From Deltaproteobacteria bacterium (GTDB lineage Bacteria; Myxococcota_A; UBA9160; SMWR01), in NCBI GenBank assembly GCA_019313605.1, contig JAFDAW010000135.1:1-11259 (forward strand): 11,259 bases of DNA, written 5' to 3'. Within the stretch, counting starts at the first letter, position 1; each line of letters begins with the position of its first letter. Shown one piece after another: positions 1 to 6,710 of this stretch. The notes beneath the pieces are model-generated. The model had not been told where the DNA came from and made no database searches. It worked only from the letters and a program-made list of their open reading frames with translations. The position numbers were made by a program, and so were the translations under genes.

Positions 1-689
1 AGTTGCTCAAAACCGTTGGCACTGCCGAGCCCGCGCCCACCCGCGACGATCCGCTCCGCGTAGCGAATGTCGACCTCGCTGGGATCGGCGGGAATTTCGC
101 GCTCGACGCGGATTGGTTCCTCGCCGATTTCCACCGAGGAAATGCGCTCCACCGTTCCGACGCGATCGGCATCCGGCGGCATCGCTTCGGCGACCCCGGT
201 TCTGAGCGTCAGAACTGCAGTTTCGTCTGCGCCGAGTGCCGCTTCTCGCGAATAACGACCACACGCGCTGAGCGCCGTAATCACGAGCCGGCCAGCGCGG
301 TCGAAGCCGGCTTGAAGCGCGGGAGAAAACAAACGCCAAGCGCTGCGAACCGCGAGGCGCGCGGCCCACTCGCGGCCGTCCGGGCTGCCGGATGCAAGTA
401 CGAGGCGCGGCTGGATCGGTGCGAGGATGGCTTCGGCGTTCAGGGCGCGGAACGCCGACCCACCGTCGAAGTCGGGGTCCGAAGACGCCAACGGATCGAC
501 GATCTTCACAACGTCGGCACCGGCTGCGATCAAGACCGCGGGATCACAGTGCGAACCGACGATCAACGCGCCAACGGATTCAGAACGCGCGTCGGCGAGC
601 TGGCGCGCATCGCCGAGCCGCTCGCAGGTCGCGGCATCGATGCGATGATCGATCACCCAGGTGCGGCACGACTCGGCAGACGCCGACAT
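1..689 (-). CDS. etfA: Electron transfer flavoprotein alpha subunit (EtfA-like), 3' end beyond the window
   Basis: ETF alpha pairs with ETF beta to carry electrons from flavin dehydrogenases to ETF:ubiquinone oxidoreductase. The minus frame opens at ATG 689 and stays open to the left edge, giving 229 whole codons. Residues 1 to about 200 form an ETF alpha/beta N-terminal-like domain (GALIVGSHCDP, then a GREWAARLAVRSAWRL helix). The C-terminal FAD-domain entry follows, with IVAGGRGLGSANGFEQ near residues 214-229, matching the family signature V.GGRG.GS..NF. The FAD-binding half and the stop codon lie outside. The N-terminal half is divergent from the classical housekeeping EtfA, so it may be a specialised paralogue. 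No strong ribosome binding site precedes ATG 689. It is divergent from the PHP gene. The family call is firm because of the GGRG motif; partner and substrate are unknown. Confidence 0.85.
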   Translation of the reverse strand, partial: MSASAESCRTWVIDHRIDAATCERLGDARQLADARSESVGALIVGSHCDPAVLIAAGADVVKIVDPLASSDPDFDGGSAFRALNAEAILAPIQPRLVLASGSPDGREWAARLAVRSAWRLFSPALQAGFDRAGRLVITALSACGRYSREAALGADETAVLTLRTGVAEAMPPDADRVGTVERISSVEIGEEPIRVEREIPADPSEVDIRYAERIVAGGRGLGSANGFEQ

Positions 690-810
690 TAGGAGACGAG
701 GCTCACAGTGGCGGGCACCGAACTCAGCGGCGAGTTCCTTTCATTCAACACCGAGCCGGCTGTATCGTCGCCATTTGCAATCCCGCTGAGAAGCCAGCCG
801 TGGGCGGTTC

Positions 811-839
811 TTGTCACGAATACAGATTATTCATATATT
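811..839 (+). promoter_or_regulatory. Sigma-70-type promoter for the PHP gene
   Basis: TTGTCA at 811-816 matches the -35 consensus at 5 of 6 positions. TATATT at 834-839 matches the -10 consensus at 5 of 6. The spacer is exactly 17 nt (817-833). Transcription would begin near 846, giving a leader of about 63 nt before ATG 909. The -10 box overlaps an imperfect inverted repeat (TATAT-N5-ATATA, 834-848). It sits in the only AT-rich stretch of the intergenic region. This is a motif call, not a mapped start site. Confidence 0.6.
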
Positions 840-848
840 CGAGATATA
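834..848. repeat. Short inverted repeat TATAT-N5-ATATA over the -10 box
   Basis: The arms at 834-838 and 844-848 are perfect complements around a 5-nt spacer. It covers the -10 element and the expected start site of the PHP promoter, where a repressor operator would be placed. Such an AT-only palindrome can also arise by chance in an AT-rich promoter. Confidence 0.35.
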
Positions 849-908
849 CCAAGTTCTGAAAAAACCCTTGCTTTCCGCGCTCGGGACGCGCTCCAATGGG
901 AGACGAGT

Positions 909-2273
909 ATGAGAGAGACCCGCAGGACGCGTTCGCATGGGGGCGGCCGCGCGCACGCACTTCTCAGCGCCTGTCTCGCCGCGGCATTTCTGCTCGTGGG
1001 TGCCGATTTCGCTCGCGCAGACACGCTGGACCCACCTGTCGATTCTGGCCCGCGCTGGTTGGCGGGCGACCACCACATCCACAGTCACTTCAGTGCCGGC
1101 TGGGATGGCAAGACGAACCCACCGACGCCGGTTCTCGCGGGAGATGCCATCTATTCGACTCCACTCAACGCGCGGATGGCGAGGCAACACGGCTTGAGCT
1201 GGATGGTGACCACCGATCACGGCGGGCCGCACCACAGCAAGTTCAATCTCGAGCGCGCCTATCCCGAACTGCTCCAGTCGCGCAGGGAAGTGCCCGAGGT
1301 GGTTCAGTTCTACGGAATGGAACTCGACACACCGGGCGCCGACCACTCGAGCCTGATCATTCCCCACACACACGACGAGGCCGAGCGGCTGTACGAACTC
1401 GAATCGCACTTCGCGAAGTTGGAACCCTGGCCCGAGGATCCGTCATGGGATCGCGAGCCGCGCATGCTCGAAGCGCTGCGCGCCATGCGGGCACTGCCCA
1501 CGCGGCCGGTGGTCATCGCCAATCACCCATCGCGCTCCGCGAAGGGCCTCGGAAAGTACGGTCTCGACATGCCGGCAGAGTTTCGCAACTGGAACGACAC
1601 CGCACCGGAAGTCGCGGTGGGGATGGCCGGCGCGCCCGGTCATCAGGCAATGACGTTAAACGGAGACGGCACGATCAACCGAAAGGAAAGGCGCGGCTAT
1701 TACCACGGCTACCCGACCCTCGGCGGCTTCGATCAGATGACGGCCCGCCTGGGGGGCTTCTGGGATTCGATGCTCGGCGAGGGCCGCCACTGGTGGATCA
1801 CCGCAAACTCTGATTCCCATATCAATTGGAGAGAAGACGGCGGCGACTTCTGGCCAGGTGAGTACTCGAAGACCTACGTGTGGTCGACACCAGATCACGA
1901 CTCCATCCTGCAGGGCATTCGAGAGGGTCGAGTCTTCGTCACGACCGGAGATCTGATTTCAGAGCTCGATATGACGGCGAAGGCCAACGGACAGGAGGCC
2001 AAAAACGCCGAAACGCCCGCCGTAGCGTCGGGGACCAGCGTGGAAATTGCGATTCGCTTCCTGGATCCGGAGGCGAAGAACCACCACGGCGACAATCCCT
2101 CGGTGCGACGCGTCGACCTGATCATTGGGAACATCACCGGCCTCGACGACGCGAGTGTTGGCGCGCTTCACGCCCCAAGACTGGAAGCGAGACGGCGCCT
2201 ACCGCGTCATGACGACTCGAATCGAAAACATCACCGCCGACACCTACCTGCGCGTGCGCGGAACCAACGGTGA
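909..2273 (+). CDS. Exported PHP-domain metal-dependent phosphoesterase (COG0613-like), C-terminus frameshifted
   Basis: PHP proteins are metal-dependent phosphoester hydrolases; the substrate here is unknown. The start is ATG 909, with GGAG at 899-902. Residues 1-36 form a signal peptide: basic n-region (MRETRRTR), hydrophobic core (ACLAAAFLLVG), and ARA before the mature end, so it is probably periplasmic. The metal-site motifs appear in order: HIH at 56-58 (GDHHIHSHFS), TTDHG at 101-105, a GMELD acid at 136-140, ANHPSR at 204-209, and SDSH at 301-304. All catalytic motifs are therefore intact. After about residue 411 (position 2139) the frame loses family resemblance and ends at 2273 in an arginine-rich tail. 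The expected C-terminal sequence continues in the +1 frame to 2364. The gene either makes an altered C-terminus or reflects a base-call error. It converges on the zinc-ribbon gene 36 bp past 2364. Confidence 0.8.
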   Translation: MRETRRTRSHGGGRAHALLSACLAAAFLLVGADFARADTLDPPVDSGPRWLAGDHHIHSHFSAGWDGKTNPPTPVLAGDAIYSTPLNARMARQHGLSWMVTTDHGGPHHSKFNLERAYPELLQSRREVPEVVQFYGMELDTPGADHSSLIIPHTHDEAERLYELESHFAKLEPWPEDPSWDREPRMLEALRAMRALPTRPVVIANHPSRSAKGLGKYGLDMPAEFRNWNDTAPEVAVGMAGAPGHQAMTLNGDGTINRKERRGYYHGYPTLGGFDQMTARLGGFWDSMLGEGRHWWITANSDSHINWREDGGDFWPGEYSKTYVWSTPDHDSILQGIREGRVFVTTGDLISELDMTAKANGQEAKNAETPAVASGTSVEIAIRFLDPEAKNHHGDNPSVRRVDLIIGNITGLDDASVGALHAPRLEARRRLPRHDDSNRKHHRRHLPARARNQR

Positions 2274-2364
2274 CGAAATGGAACCCAAACCCGACCCGCG
2301 GGGTGAAGACCCGTGGACGGACCTCTGGTTCTACTCGAATCCGATCTTCATTTCGGTTCGCTGA
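2140..2364 (+). pseudogene. Out-of-frame 3' end of the PHP-domain gene
   Basis: The frame one base off that of the PHP gene reads STTRVLARFTPQDWKRDG from 2143, then VRGTNGDEMEPKPDPRGED and WTDLWFYSNPIFISVR to the stop at 2362-2364. The PRGEDPWTDLWFYSNPIF ending is typical of the C-terminus of exported PHP-domain proteins (family knowledge). The frame change must fall at about 2139-2150. There the upstream frame still reads IIGNITG and the downstream frame already reads STTRV. Skipping one base would give a protein of about 484 residues. The loop at the join looks shorter than in relatives as I remember them, so a deletion of a few bases (3n+2) is as likely as a one-base insertion. Confidence 0.75.
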
Positions 2365-2400
2365 GCTGGAATTTCGCGACTCACGGATCGAATCGAACGG

Positions 2401-3081
2401 CTAGACGTCGACCTTTTCGAGTGTCACGCCAACGCGGTAACGGCTGAACTCGACCGTATCCGCGACCGCCGCAGCCGCGTACCCAAGATCCTCGGGGACC
2501 GAGTCGACGAGAACGATCCCTCGAACTTCCTGCCCTTTAGAACTCAGGTGTTTTTTCACCCAACCCATGAGCTGGAGCATCTCGCCGACCAGCTCCTTCT
2601 CCTGGTTCGGCTCGGCGACCATGACGACCACCCAACCCGCCGATTGATCCCGCGCGAGCAGATCGATCTTGCCGACACTAGTTTCGAAACGGGCTCCGGA
2701 TGCGCCATCGCCATCTTTGTTATGGATGGTGAGGCCTTCCTCGATGAGTTCGGGGTGTGCGATCAAGAGATCGCGAATACCGTCGGGACTGAGATCGAAA
2801 CTCGGGGCGCCGCCACTCGGCTTGGGAGCCGGCTTTTTCGCGGGGGGCGCCTTCTGGGCTGCGGGGCGAGGTTGCGACTTCTTCGTTTCGGCTTTGGTTT
2901 CCGCCACCTTGGGCTCCTCTTCGACCAGCGTGGGTGCAGGAGGTAGTGAGTACGCGCTTGAGCTTGCGCCGTCGTGCGCGGACGCAGAACCAAGATCCCG
3001 GCCTCCCTGGGCAGCGTGGCCGCAGTTCGGGCATTTCCGGGCTCCAGATTTCAGGCGTTCATGACATGTTTCGCAGTACAT
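2401..3081 (-). CDS. Zinc-ribbon protein with a NucS-like, catalytically degenerate PD-(D/E)XK domain
   Basis: The 226-residue protein starts with a CxxC-CxxC zinc ribbon (MYCETC at 1-6, CPNCGH at 17-22; Cys 3, 6, 17, 20). A low-complexity linker at about 25-95 follows, rich in Pro, Ala, Lys and Glu. Residues 97-226 resemble the C-terminal nuclease domain of NucS: IRDLLIAHPELIEEGL at 102-117, GKIDLLARD at 137-145, VVVMVAEPN at 151-159, and a GEMLQLMGWV helix. Active NucS-type enzymes carry ExK on the VVVELK strand; here those positions are Met154 and Ala156. I infer a non-catalytic DNA-binding or scaffold role. ATG 3081 is chosen because the ribbon begins there and GGTGG lies 4 nt upstream; ATG 3132 is in frame but has no ribosome binding site. 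The gene stands alone, facing the PHP gene. Confidence 0.75.
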   Translation of the reverse strand: MYCETCHERLKSGARKCPNCGHAAQGGRDLGSASAHDGASSSAYSLPPAPTLVEEEPKVAETKAETKKSQPRPAAQKAPPAKKPAPKPSGGAPSFDLSPDGIRDLLIAHPELIEEGLTIHNKDGDGASGARFETSVGKIDLLARDQSAGWVVVMVAEPNQEKELVGEMLQLMGWVKKHLSSKGQEVRGIVLVDSVPEDLGYAAAAVADTVEFSRYRVGVTLEKVDV

Positions 3082-3389
3082 CTGGCCACCGCAGTAGACG
3101 GGCCGGCAGGAGCTAGCCCTTTTTGGCCCCATCGGTTGATCGTTGCGTATGGATTAGCAAGACCCGCCGCACCGCGAGGCGAAACGCTGTGTGGATGATC
3201 ACCCACGCTCCGACACACGAGTGCCTCACAGGACTCGGCCTCAATACGAGGTGCGCAGCTTCGCGTACAAATCCAGTAGGAGTGTAACCGTCGCCTGTCG
3301 TTGAACGCGTGAGGCGACCACGCAGCCCGATCTCATCGATCCGAAGCATCGGGGTGCCGGCTGGCGGTGCTCTGGGCCGAACGCGACGG
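3082..3389. other. Intergenic region downstream of the oxidoreductase operon
   Basis: These 308 bp separate the end of the three-gene operon from the start of the zinc-ribbon gene, both on the minus strand. They should hold the operon terminator and the zinc-ribbon promoter. I see two inverted repeats (listed separately) but no hairpin followed by a T tract on the minus strand, and no convincing -35/-10 pair. Short open frames here show no protein-like character. Confidence 0.5.
3290..3353 (-). repeat. Two adjacent inverted repeats, possible operon-end hairpins
   Basis: GTCGCCT at 3290-3296 pairs perfectly with AGGCGAC at 3312-3318 (15-nt loop). CCCGAT at 3326-3331 pairs with ATCGGG at 3348-3353 (16-nt loop). 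Both lie within about 100 nt after the stop of the last operon gene. Neither is followed by a U run on the transcript, so intrinsic termination is not supported. RNA end protection or Rho-linked termination is possible but unproven. Confidence 0.3.
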
Positions 3390-5009
3390 CTATTTCGCGT
3401 CTTTGAGGATCTCCCGCGCGGCATTTTGGCCGGGCAGTCCCGTCACGCCGCCACCGGGGTGGCAGCCAGGCCCACAGAGGTACATGCCCTCCACGGGCGT
3501 TCGGTAGCGCGCGTAACCGGGGATCGGGCGCATGTGGAAGAACTGATCCAGCGTCATTTCACCGTGGTTGACGTTGCCCTCAGGCAGGTCGTAGACGGTC
3601 TCCAGATCGACCGGGGTGAGCAACATCTGATCGATGATGAGGCCGGGGAAGTTCGGCGCGTACTCGGCGATCGTATCCACGACGAGCTTCGCGATCTCCG
3701 GTCCCTTCGCCGCCCAATCGCCATCCCGAAGCGCATACGGGGTGTACTTCACCGTCACCGACATGATGTGCTTCCCGCTCGGAGCGAGGCTCGGATCGGC
3801 GACCGTCGGAATCACGATGTCGAGATACGGCGCGCTCGCCACACGGCCGTATTTCGTGTGGTCGAAGGCGCGCTGCAGATAATTGATCGACGGAGCGATC
3901 TGGATCGGGCCGCGCAAGTAGCCATCCGTTTCGGCACCTGCAAGCGACGGAAATTCCGGAAGCCCGCTCAAAGCGAAGTGCATGCGCGACGCGGATCCCC
4001 GGTACTTGATGTTGTGGACGTGCCGCACGAAGGAAGTGTCGAGGTAGCGCGCGTCGAGCAGTTCGAGGAACGTCGTGCGAGGGGAAGCCCCTGAAACCAC
4101 CGTACCCGCCTGGATGCTTTCGCCATTGGCGAGCGTCACACCCGTGACCTTGCCCCGTTCGACATCGATCGACTTCACCTCGACATCCGTTCGGATCTGG
4201 GCTCCGAATCCGCGGGCGGTTTCAGCCATCGCCTTGGTGAGCTCTCCGATACCACCCTTGACGAGACTGGCCGACCGGAAGAGCCCCGTGTCGCTGAGCG
4301 CCCAGTTGTAGATGAACGTGAAGGTCGTACCGGTTTCCTGCGGGCCCCAGGTAACATCCTTCACCGCGCTTGCGGCGAGTGCGCCCTTGAGCACGTCGGA
4401 TTCGAACCACTCATTGAGTAGATCCTCGACGGGCGTCGGCAGCAAACGCAGCAACTCGTTGATGTTCTTGCGGCCGAGTTTGAGGACTGGGCCCGCAAGG
4501 CCGAGCGCGGCGCGAATGTCGGCAAGGCCGACGCTCGGCAGATCCATCGGCGTCAGTTTGAGCAAACCCTCGATCACACCCGCGATCTTCGTCATCCGCT
4601 CGACGAATAGCGGGTACTTCGCAGCGTCCGCAGGCGAGAAACGCTCGATCTCCTTCACGGTCCGCGCGGTATCTCTCCAGATCGCGAGGTGCGTGCCATC
4701 GGGCTCGGGCGAACTCGCGATCGGATCGAGCGGGATGATCTCTACCTGAGAGTCGAGCTTGAGGTCGGTCTTGACCTCGTCGGAAAGGTATCCGGCGGTG
4801 TCCGCGACGGGTGAGATCTTGAAGCCCGGAAAAGTCTCGTCGGTGGTCGCGGTACCACCGACCACGCTGCTCTTTTCGAGGACCACCACGCGGCGTCCGG
4901 CTTTCGCCAGATATCCCGCTGCGACCAAGCTGTTGTGACCCGCTCCGATGATGACGACGTCGTTATTTCCCACGGCTTTAATTCCTATTTTTGCTGCGTT
5001 ATGGGGCAT
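3390..5009 (-). CDS. FAD-dependent oxidoreductase, PYROXD2/phytoene-desaturase-like (COG1233), copy 1
   Basis: This is a 539-residue flavin amine-oxidase/phytoene-desaturase-type protein. The N-terminal Rossmann fold (VVIIGAGHNSLVAAGYL at about 18-34) ends its second strand in VVVLE (Glu45), which binds the FAD ribose. The third motif position is Ser, not the usual Gly. The C-terminal FAD signature CGPGCHPGGGVTGLPG begins near 512. Length and ends match PYROXD2-like proteins, whose substrates are poorly known. The start is uncertain: ATG 5009 leaves 38 nt after the preceding gene, while GTG 4973 lies closer to the Rossmann strand with an AGGA box 9 nt upstream. The frame is open further, to 5270, but that part overlaps the preceding gene and reads as non-protein-like sequence. 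It is the last gene of the operon. Confidence 0.88.
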   Translation of the reverse strand: MPHNAAKIGIKAVGNNDVVIIGAGHNSLVAAGYLAKAGRRVVVLEKSSVVGGTATTDETFPGFKISPVADTAGYLSDEVKTDLKLDSQVEIIPLDPIASSPEPDGTHLAIWRDTARTVKEIERFSPADAAKYPLFVERMTKIAGVIEGLLKLTPMDLPSVGLADIRAALGLAGPVLKLGRKNINELLRLLPTPVEDLLNEWFESDVLKGALAASAVKDVTWGPQETGTTFTFIYNWALSDTGLFRSASLVKGGIGELTKAMAETARGFGAQIRTDVEVKSIDVERGKVTGVTLANGESIQAGTVVSGASPRTTFLELLDARYLDTSFVRHVHNIKYRGSASRMHFALSGLPEFPSLAGAETDGYLRGPIQIAPSINYLQRAFDHTKYGRVASAPYLDIVIPTVADPSLAPSGKHIMSVTVKYTPYALRDGDWAAKGPEIAKLVVDTIAEYAPNFPGLIIDQMLLTPVDLETVYDLPEGNVNHGEMTLDQFFHMRPIPGYARYRTPVEGMYLCGPGCHPGGGVTGLPGQNAAREILKDAK

Positions 5010-5047
5010 GAATCTCAACTGATCGCTCGGTCGATCAGAATTGGGGG

Positions 5048-6628
5048 TCAGTTTCCATCCCGAAGGATCTCGAGCGCTCCGAGGCGACCGGGTCCACTGG
5101 TGATGCCACCGCCCGGGTGGGTGCCCGAGCCGCATTGGTAGTAGTTGCGGATCGGCGTGCGGAAGTCCGCCCATCCCGCCGCGGGTCGGAAGAAGAACAG
5201 CTGGTCGAGGGTGAGCTCGCCCGCAAAGATGTTGCCCTCGGTCAGGGAGACCTCCTGCTCGATATCCCACGGCGCGAGCACCTGTTTGTGAAGGATGATG
5301 TCCTTGAGGTTCGGGATGAACTCCGAGAGCGTGTCGATCACCGCATTACCGAAGGCATCTCGCTGCTGTTCGCGGTTGCCGTATTCTGGCATGTCGTAGC
5401 TGGCGTACTGGATGAAACACGACATCACGTGTTTGCCGGGTGGCGCCATGCTCGGATCGGTCATCGTCGGGATGGTGACGTCGGCAAAGGGTCGCTTCGA
5501 AAACGCACCGTACTTGGCGTCGTCGTAGGCCTGCTCGATGAAATCGACGCTCGGGCAGATTTCCATCATGCCCCGCAGGAACGCCGGATCCGTCATCGCG
5601 CTGAATTTGGGCATAGTGTCGAGGGCGAGATTGACCTTCCCGGACGAGCCCCGGAACTTGAATTTGTCGATCGCGCTGACGAGGTCATCGGGCAGGTCCT
5701 TCGCATCGAGGAGCTTCCGGAAAGTCACGTAGGGATCTGCGGCCGATGCGATCGTCTTGGCGTAGATCTCTTCCCCGTCTTCGAGTACCACGCCCACGGC
5801 CCTGCCGTTCTTCACGAGCACCTGCTGGACCGGGGCGTTGCAGCGAATCTCCGCGCCATAGCTCTGCGCCGCACTCGCGAGGGCATCGCTCACGCCGCCG
5901 GTACCGCCCTTCTGGGTCCCCCAGGCCGTGAAGGCGCCGTCGAGCTCTCCCATGTAGTGGTGCAGGAGCACGTAGGCGGTTCCCGGCGACTTGACGCCGA
6001 GCATGGTGCCGATGATGCCGCTGATGCCCATCAGGGCCCGGATGACGTCCGTCTCGATCCACTCGGCGAGAAAATCATCGGCGCTCATCGTCATGATCTT
6101 CGAGAGCTGATGGAAGGTCTTCTTGTCGAGACTCTGCAGGTGTTTGCCAAAGTCCGCGAGCGTGCGCGCGCCGCGGAGGCCCGGGCTCGCGGGATTCGGC
6201 GGCACGTAGCCGAGGATCGGCTTCACCGCATTCGCCATCTGGTACATCATCTGGCTGTACTTCGGGATCATGTCGGCATCGCGCTTGGAGTGGCGTTTGA
6301 TCTCCTCGCGCAAGGAGGTGGGGTCTGCGTACATCGCCAGCTGGTCGCCGTTTTCCATCGGGACCCAGGCCGCGTCTAGCGGAACGATCTGCAAGCCGTG
6401 CTTCGCGAGCTCGAGTTCGCGAATCACTTCCGGCCGCAGAAGGCTTACGACGTAGGAAAAGACCGAGTATTTGAAGCCGGGAAACTTCTCCTCGGTGACG
6501 GCCGCGCCGCCCACGAGGTAGCGCCGCTCCAGCACCAGTACCTTGCGCCCGGCTTTTGCGAGATAGGCAGCACAGGTCAGGCCGTTGTGGCCACCACCGA
6601 TGATGATCGCATCATATGATTGTGTCAT
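5048..6628 (-). CDS. FAD-dependent oxidoreductase, PYROXD2/phytoene-desaturase-like (COG1233), copy 2
   Basis: This 526-residue paralogue of the downstream gene has a canonical dinucleotide fold: DAIIIGGGHNGLTCAAYL at 6-23, with GxGxxG at Gly11-Gly16 and Glu34 ending LVLE. The middle region shows KGGTGGVSDALA, then a FAD-binding pattern of the type GRAVGVVLEDGEEI. The C-terminal signature CGSGTHPGGGITSGPG begins near 499 and is followed by ALEILRDG. Start ATG 6628 has AGGA 8 nt upstream. The aminomethyltransferase ends 82 bp upstream and the other oxidoreductase begins 38 bp downstream, so co-transcription is likely. Similarity to copy 1 runs end to end, indicating an old tandem duplication. 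The substrate is unknown: carotenoid-like desaturation and amine oxidation are both within the superfamily. Confidence 0.9.
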   Translation of the reverse strand: MTQSYDAIIIGGGHNGLTCAAYLAKAGRKVLVLERRYLVGGAAVTEEKFPGFKYSVFSYVVSLLRPEVIRELELAKHGLQIVPLDAAWVPMENGDQLAMYADPTSLREEIKRHSKRDADMIPKYSQMMYQMANAVKPILGYVPPNPASPGLRGARTLADFGKHLQSLDKKTFHQLSKIMTMSADDFLAEWIETDVIRALMGISGIIGTMLGVKSPGTAYVLLHHYMGELDGAFTAWGTQKGGTGGVSDALASAAQSYGAEIRCNAPVQQVLVKNGRAVGVVLEDGEEIYAKTIASAADPYVTFRKLLDAKDLPDDLVSAIDKFKFRGSSGKVNLALDTMPKFSAMTDPAFLRGMMEICPSVDFIEQAYDDAKYGAFSKRPFADVTIPTMTDPSMAPPGKHVMSCFIQYASYDMPEYGNREQQRDAFGNAVIDTLSEFIPNLKDIILHKQVLAPWDIEQEVSLTEGNIFAGELTLDQLFFFRPAAGWADFRTPIRNYYQCGSGTHPGGGITSGPGRLGALEILRDGN

Positions 6629-6710
6629 TTGGATTCCTACCGACCATTCAGGGTGAAAAATATAAGAACATTCAAACTCATCAGGTATCGGCGAGCGCTC
6701 TCGCGCCGCC
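6629..6710 (-). other. Operon spacer with a small hairpin
   Basis: The 82-nt gap between aminomethyltransferase and oxidoreductase contains a 5-bp hairpin just after the stop codon (GCGAG at 6691-6695 with CTCGC at 6700-6704) and an AT-rich stretch at 6656-6675. The hairpin lacks a T tract, so it is more likely an RNA processing or stability element than a terminator. A TATATT-like box on the minus strand here has no matching -35. Confidence 0.3.

Larger units (their letters stand above)
690..908. other. Divergent intergenic region between etfA and the PHP gene
   Basis: This 219-bp spacer lies between two outward-reading genes. Its right half (815-865) is clearly more AT-rich than the surroundings and carries the promoter described separately. 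An open plus frame from GTG 708, preceded by AGGAG at 691-695, runs into the PHP gene. I do not take it as the start, because the promoter and the signal peptide both lie downstream of it. No other gene is seen. Confidence 0.6.

Noticed and set aside
3..692. A 229-codon plus-strand frame at the left edge
   Set aside because: It is antisense to the EtfA frame, is arginine-rich and has no domain; the minus strand has the GGRG motif.
708..908. N-terminal extension of the PHP protein from GTG 708 with a good AGGAG box
   Set aside because: The promoter (811-839) lies inside it and a proper signal peptide begins at ATG 909.
3113..3424. A minus-strand frame in the spacer after the operon
   Set aside because: No ribosome binding site and no recognisable motif; it overlaps the end of oxidoreductase copy 1.
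5010..5270. Longer start for oxidoreductase copy 1
   Set aside because: It overlaps the 3' end of copy 2 and its translation looks like an out-of-frame shadow.
5117..6379. A 420-codon plus-strand frame
   Set aside because: It is antisense to oxidoreductase copy 2, which has full family motifs.
3390..6628. Carotenoid biosynthesis genes (crtI-type)
   Set aside because: The motifs fit PYROXD2-like COG1233 proteins and no phytoene synthase or other crt gene is nearby.
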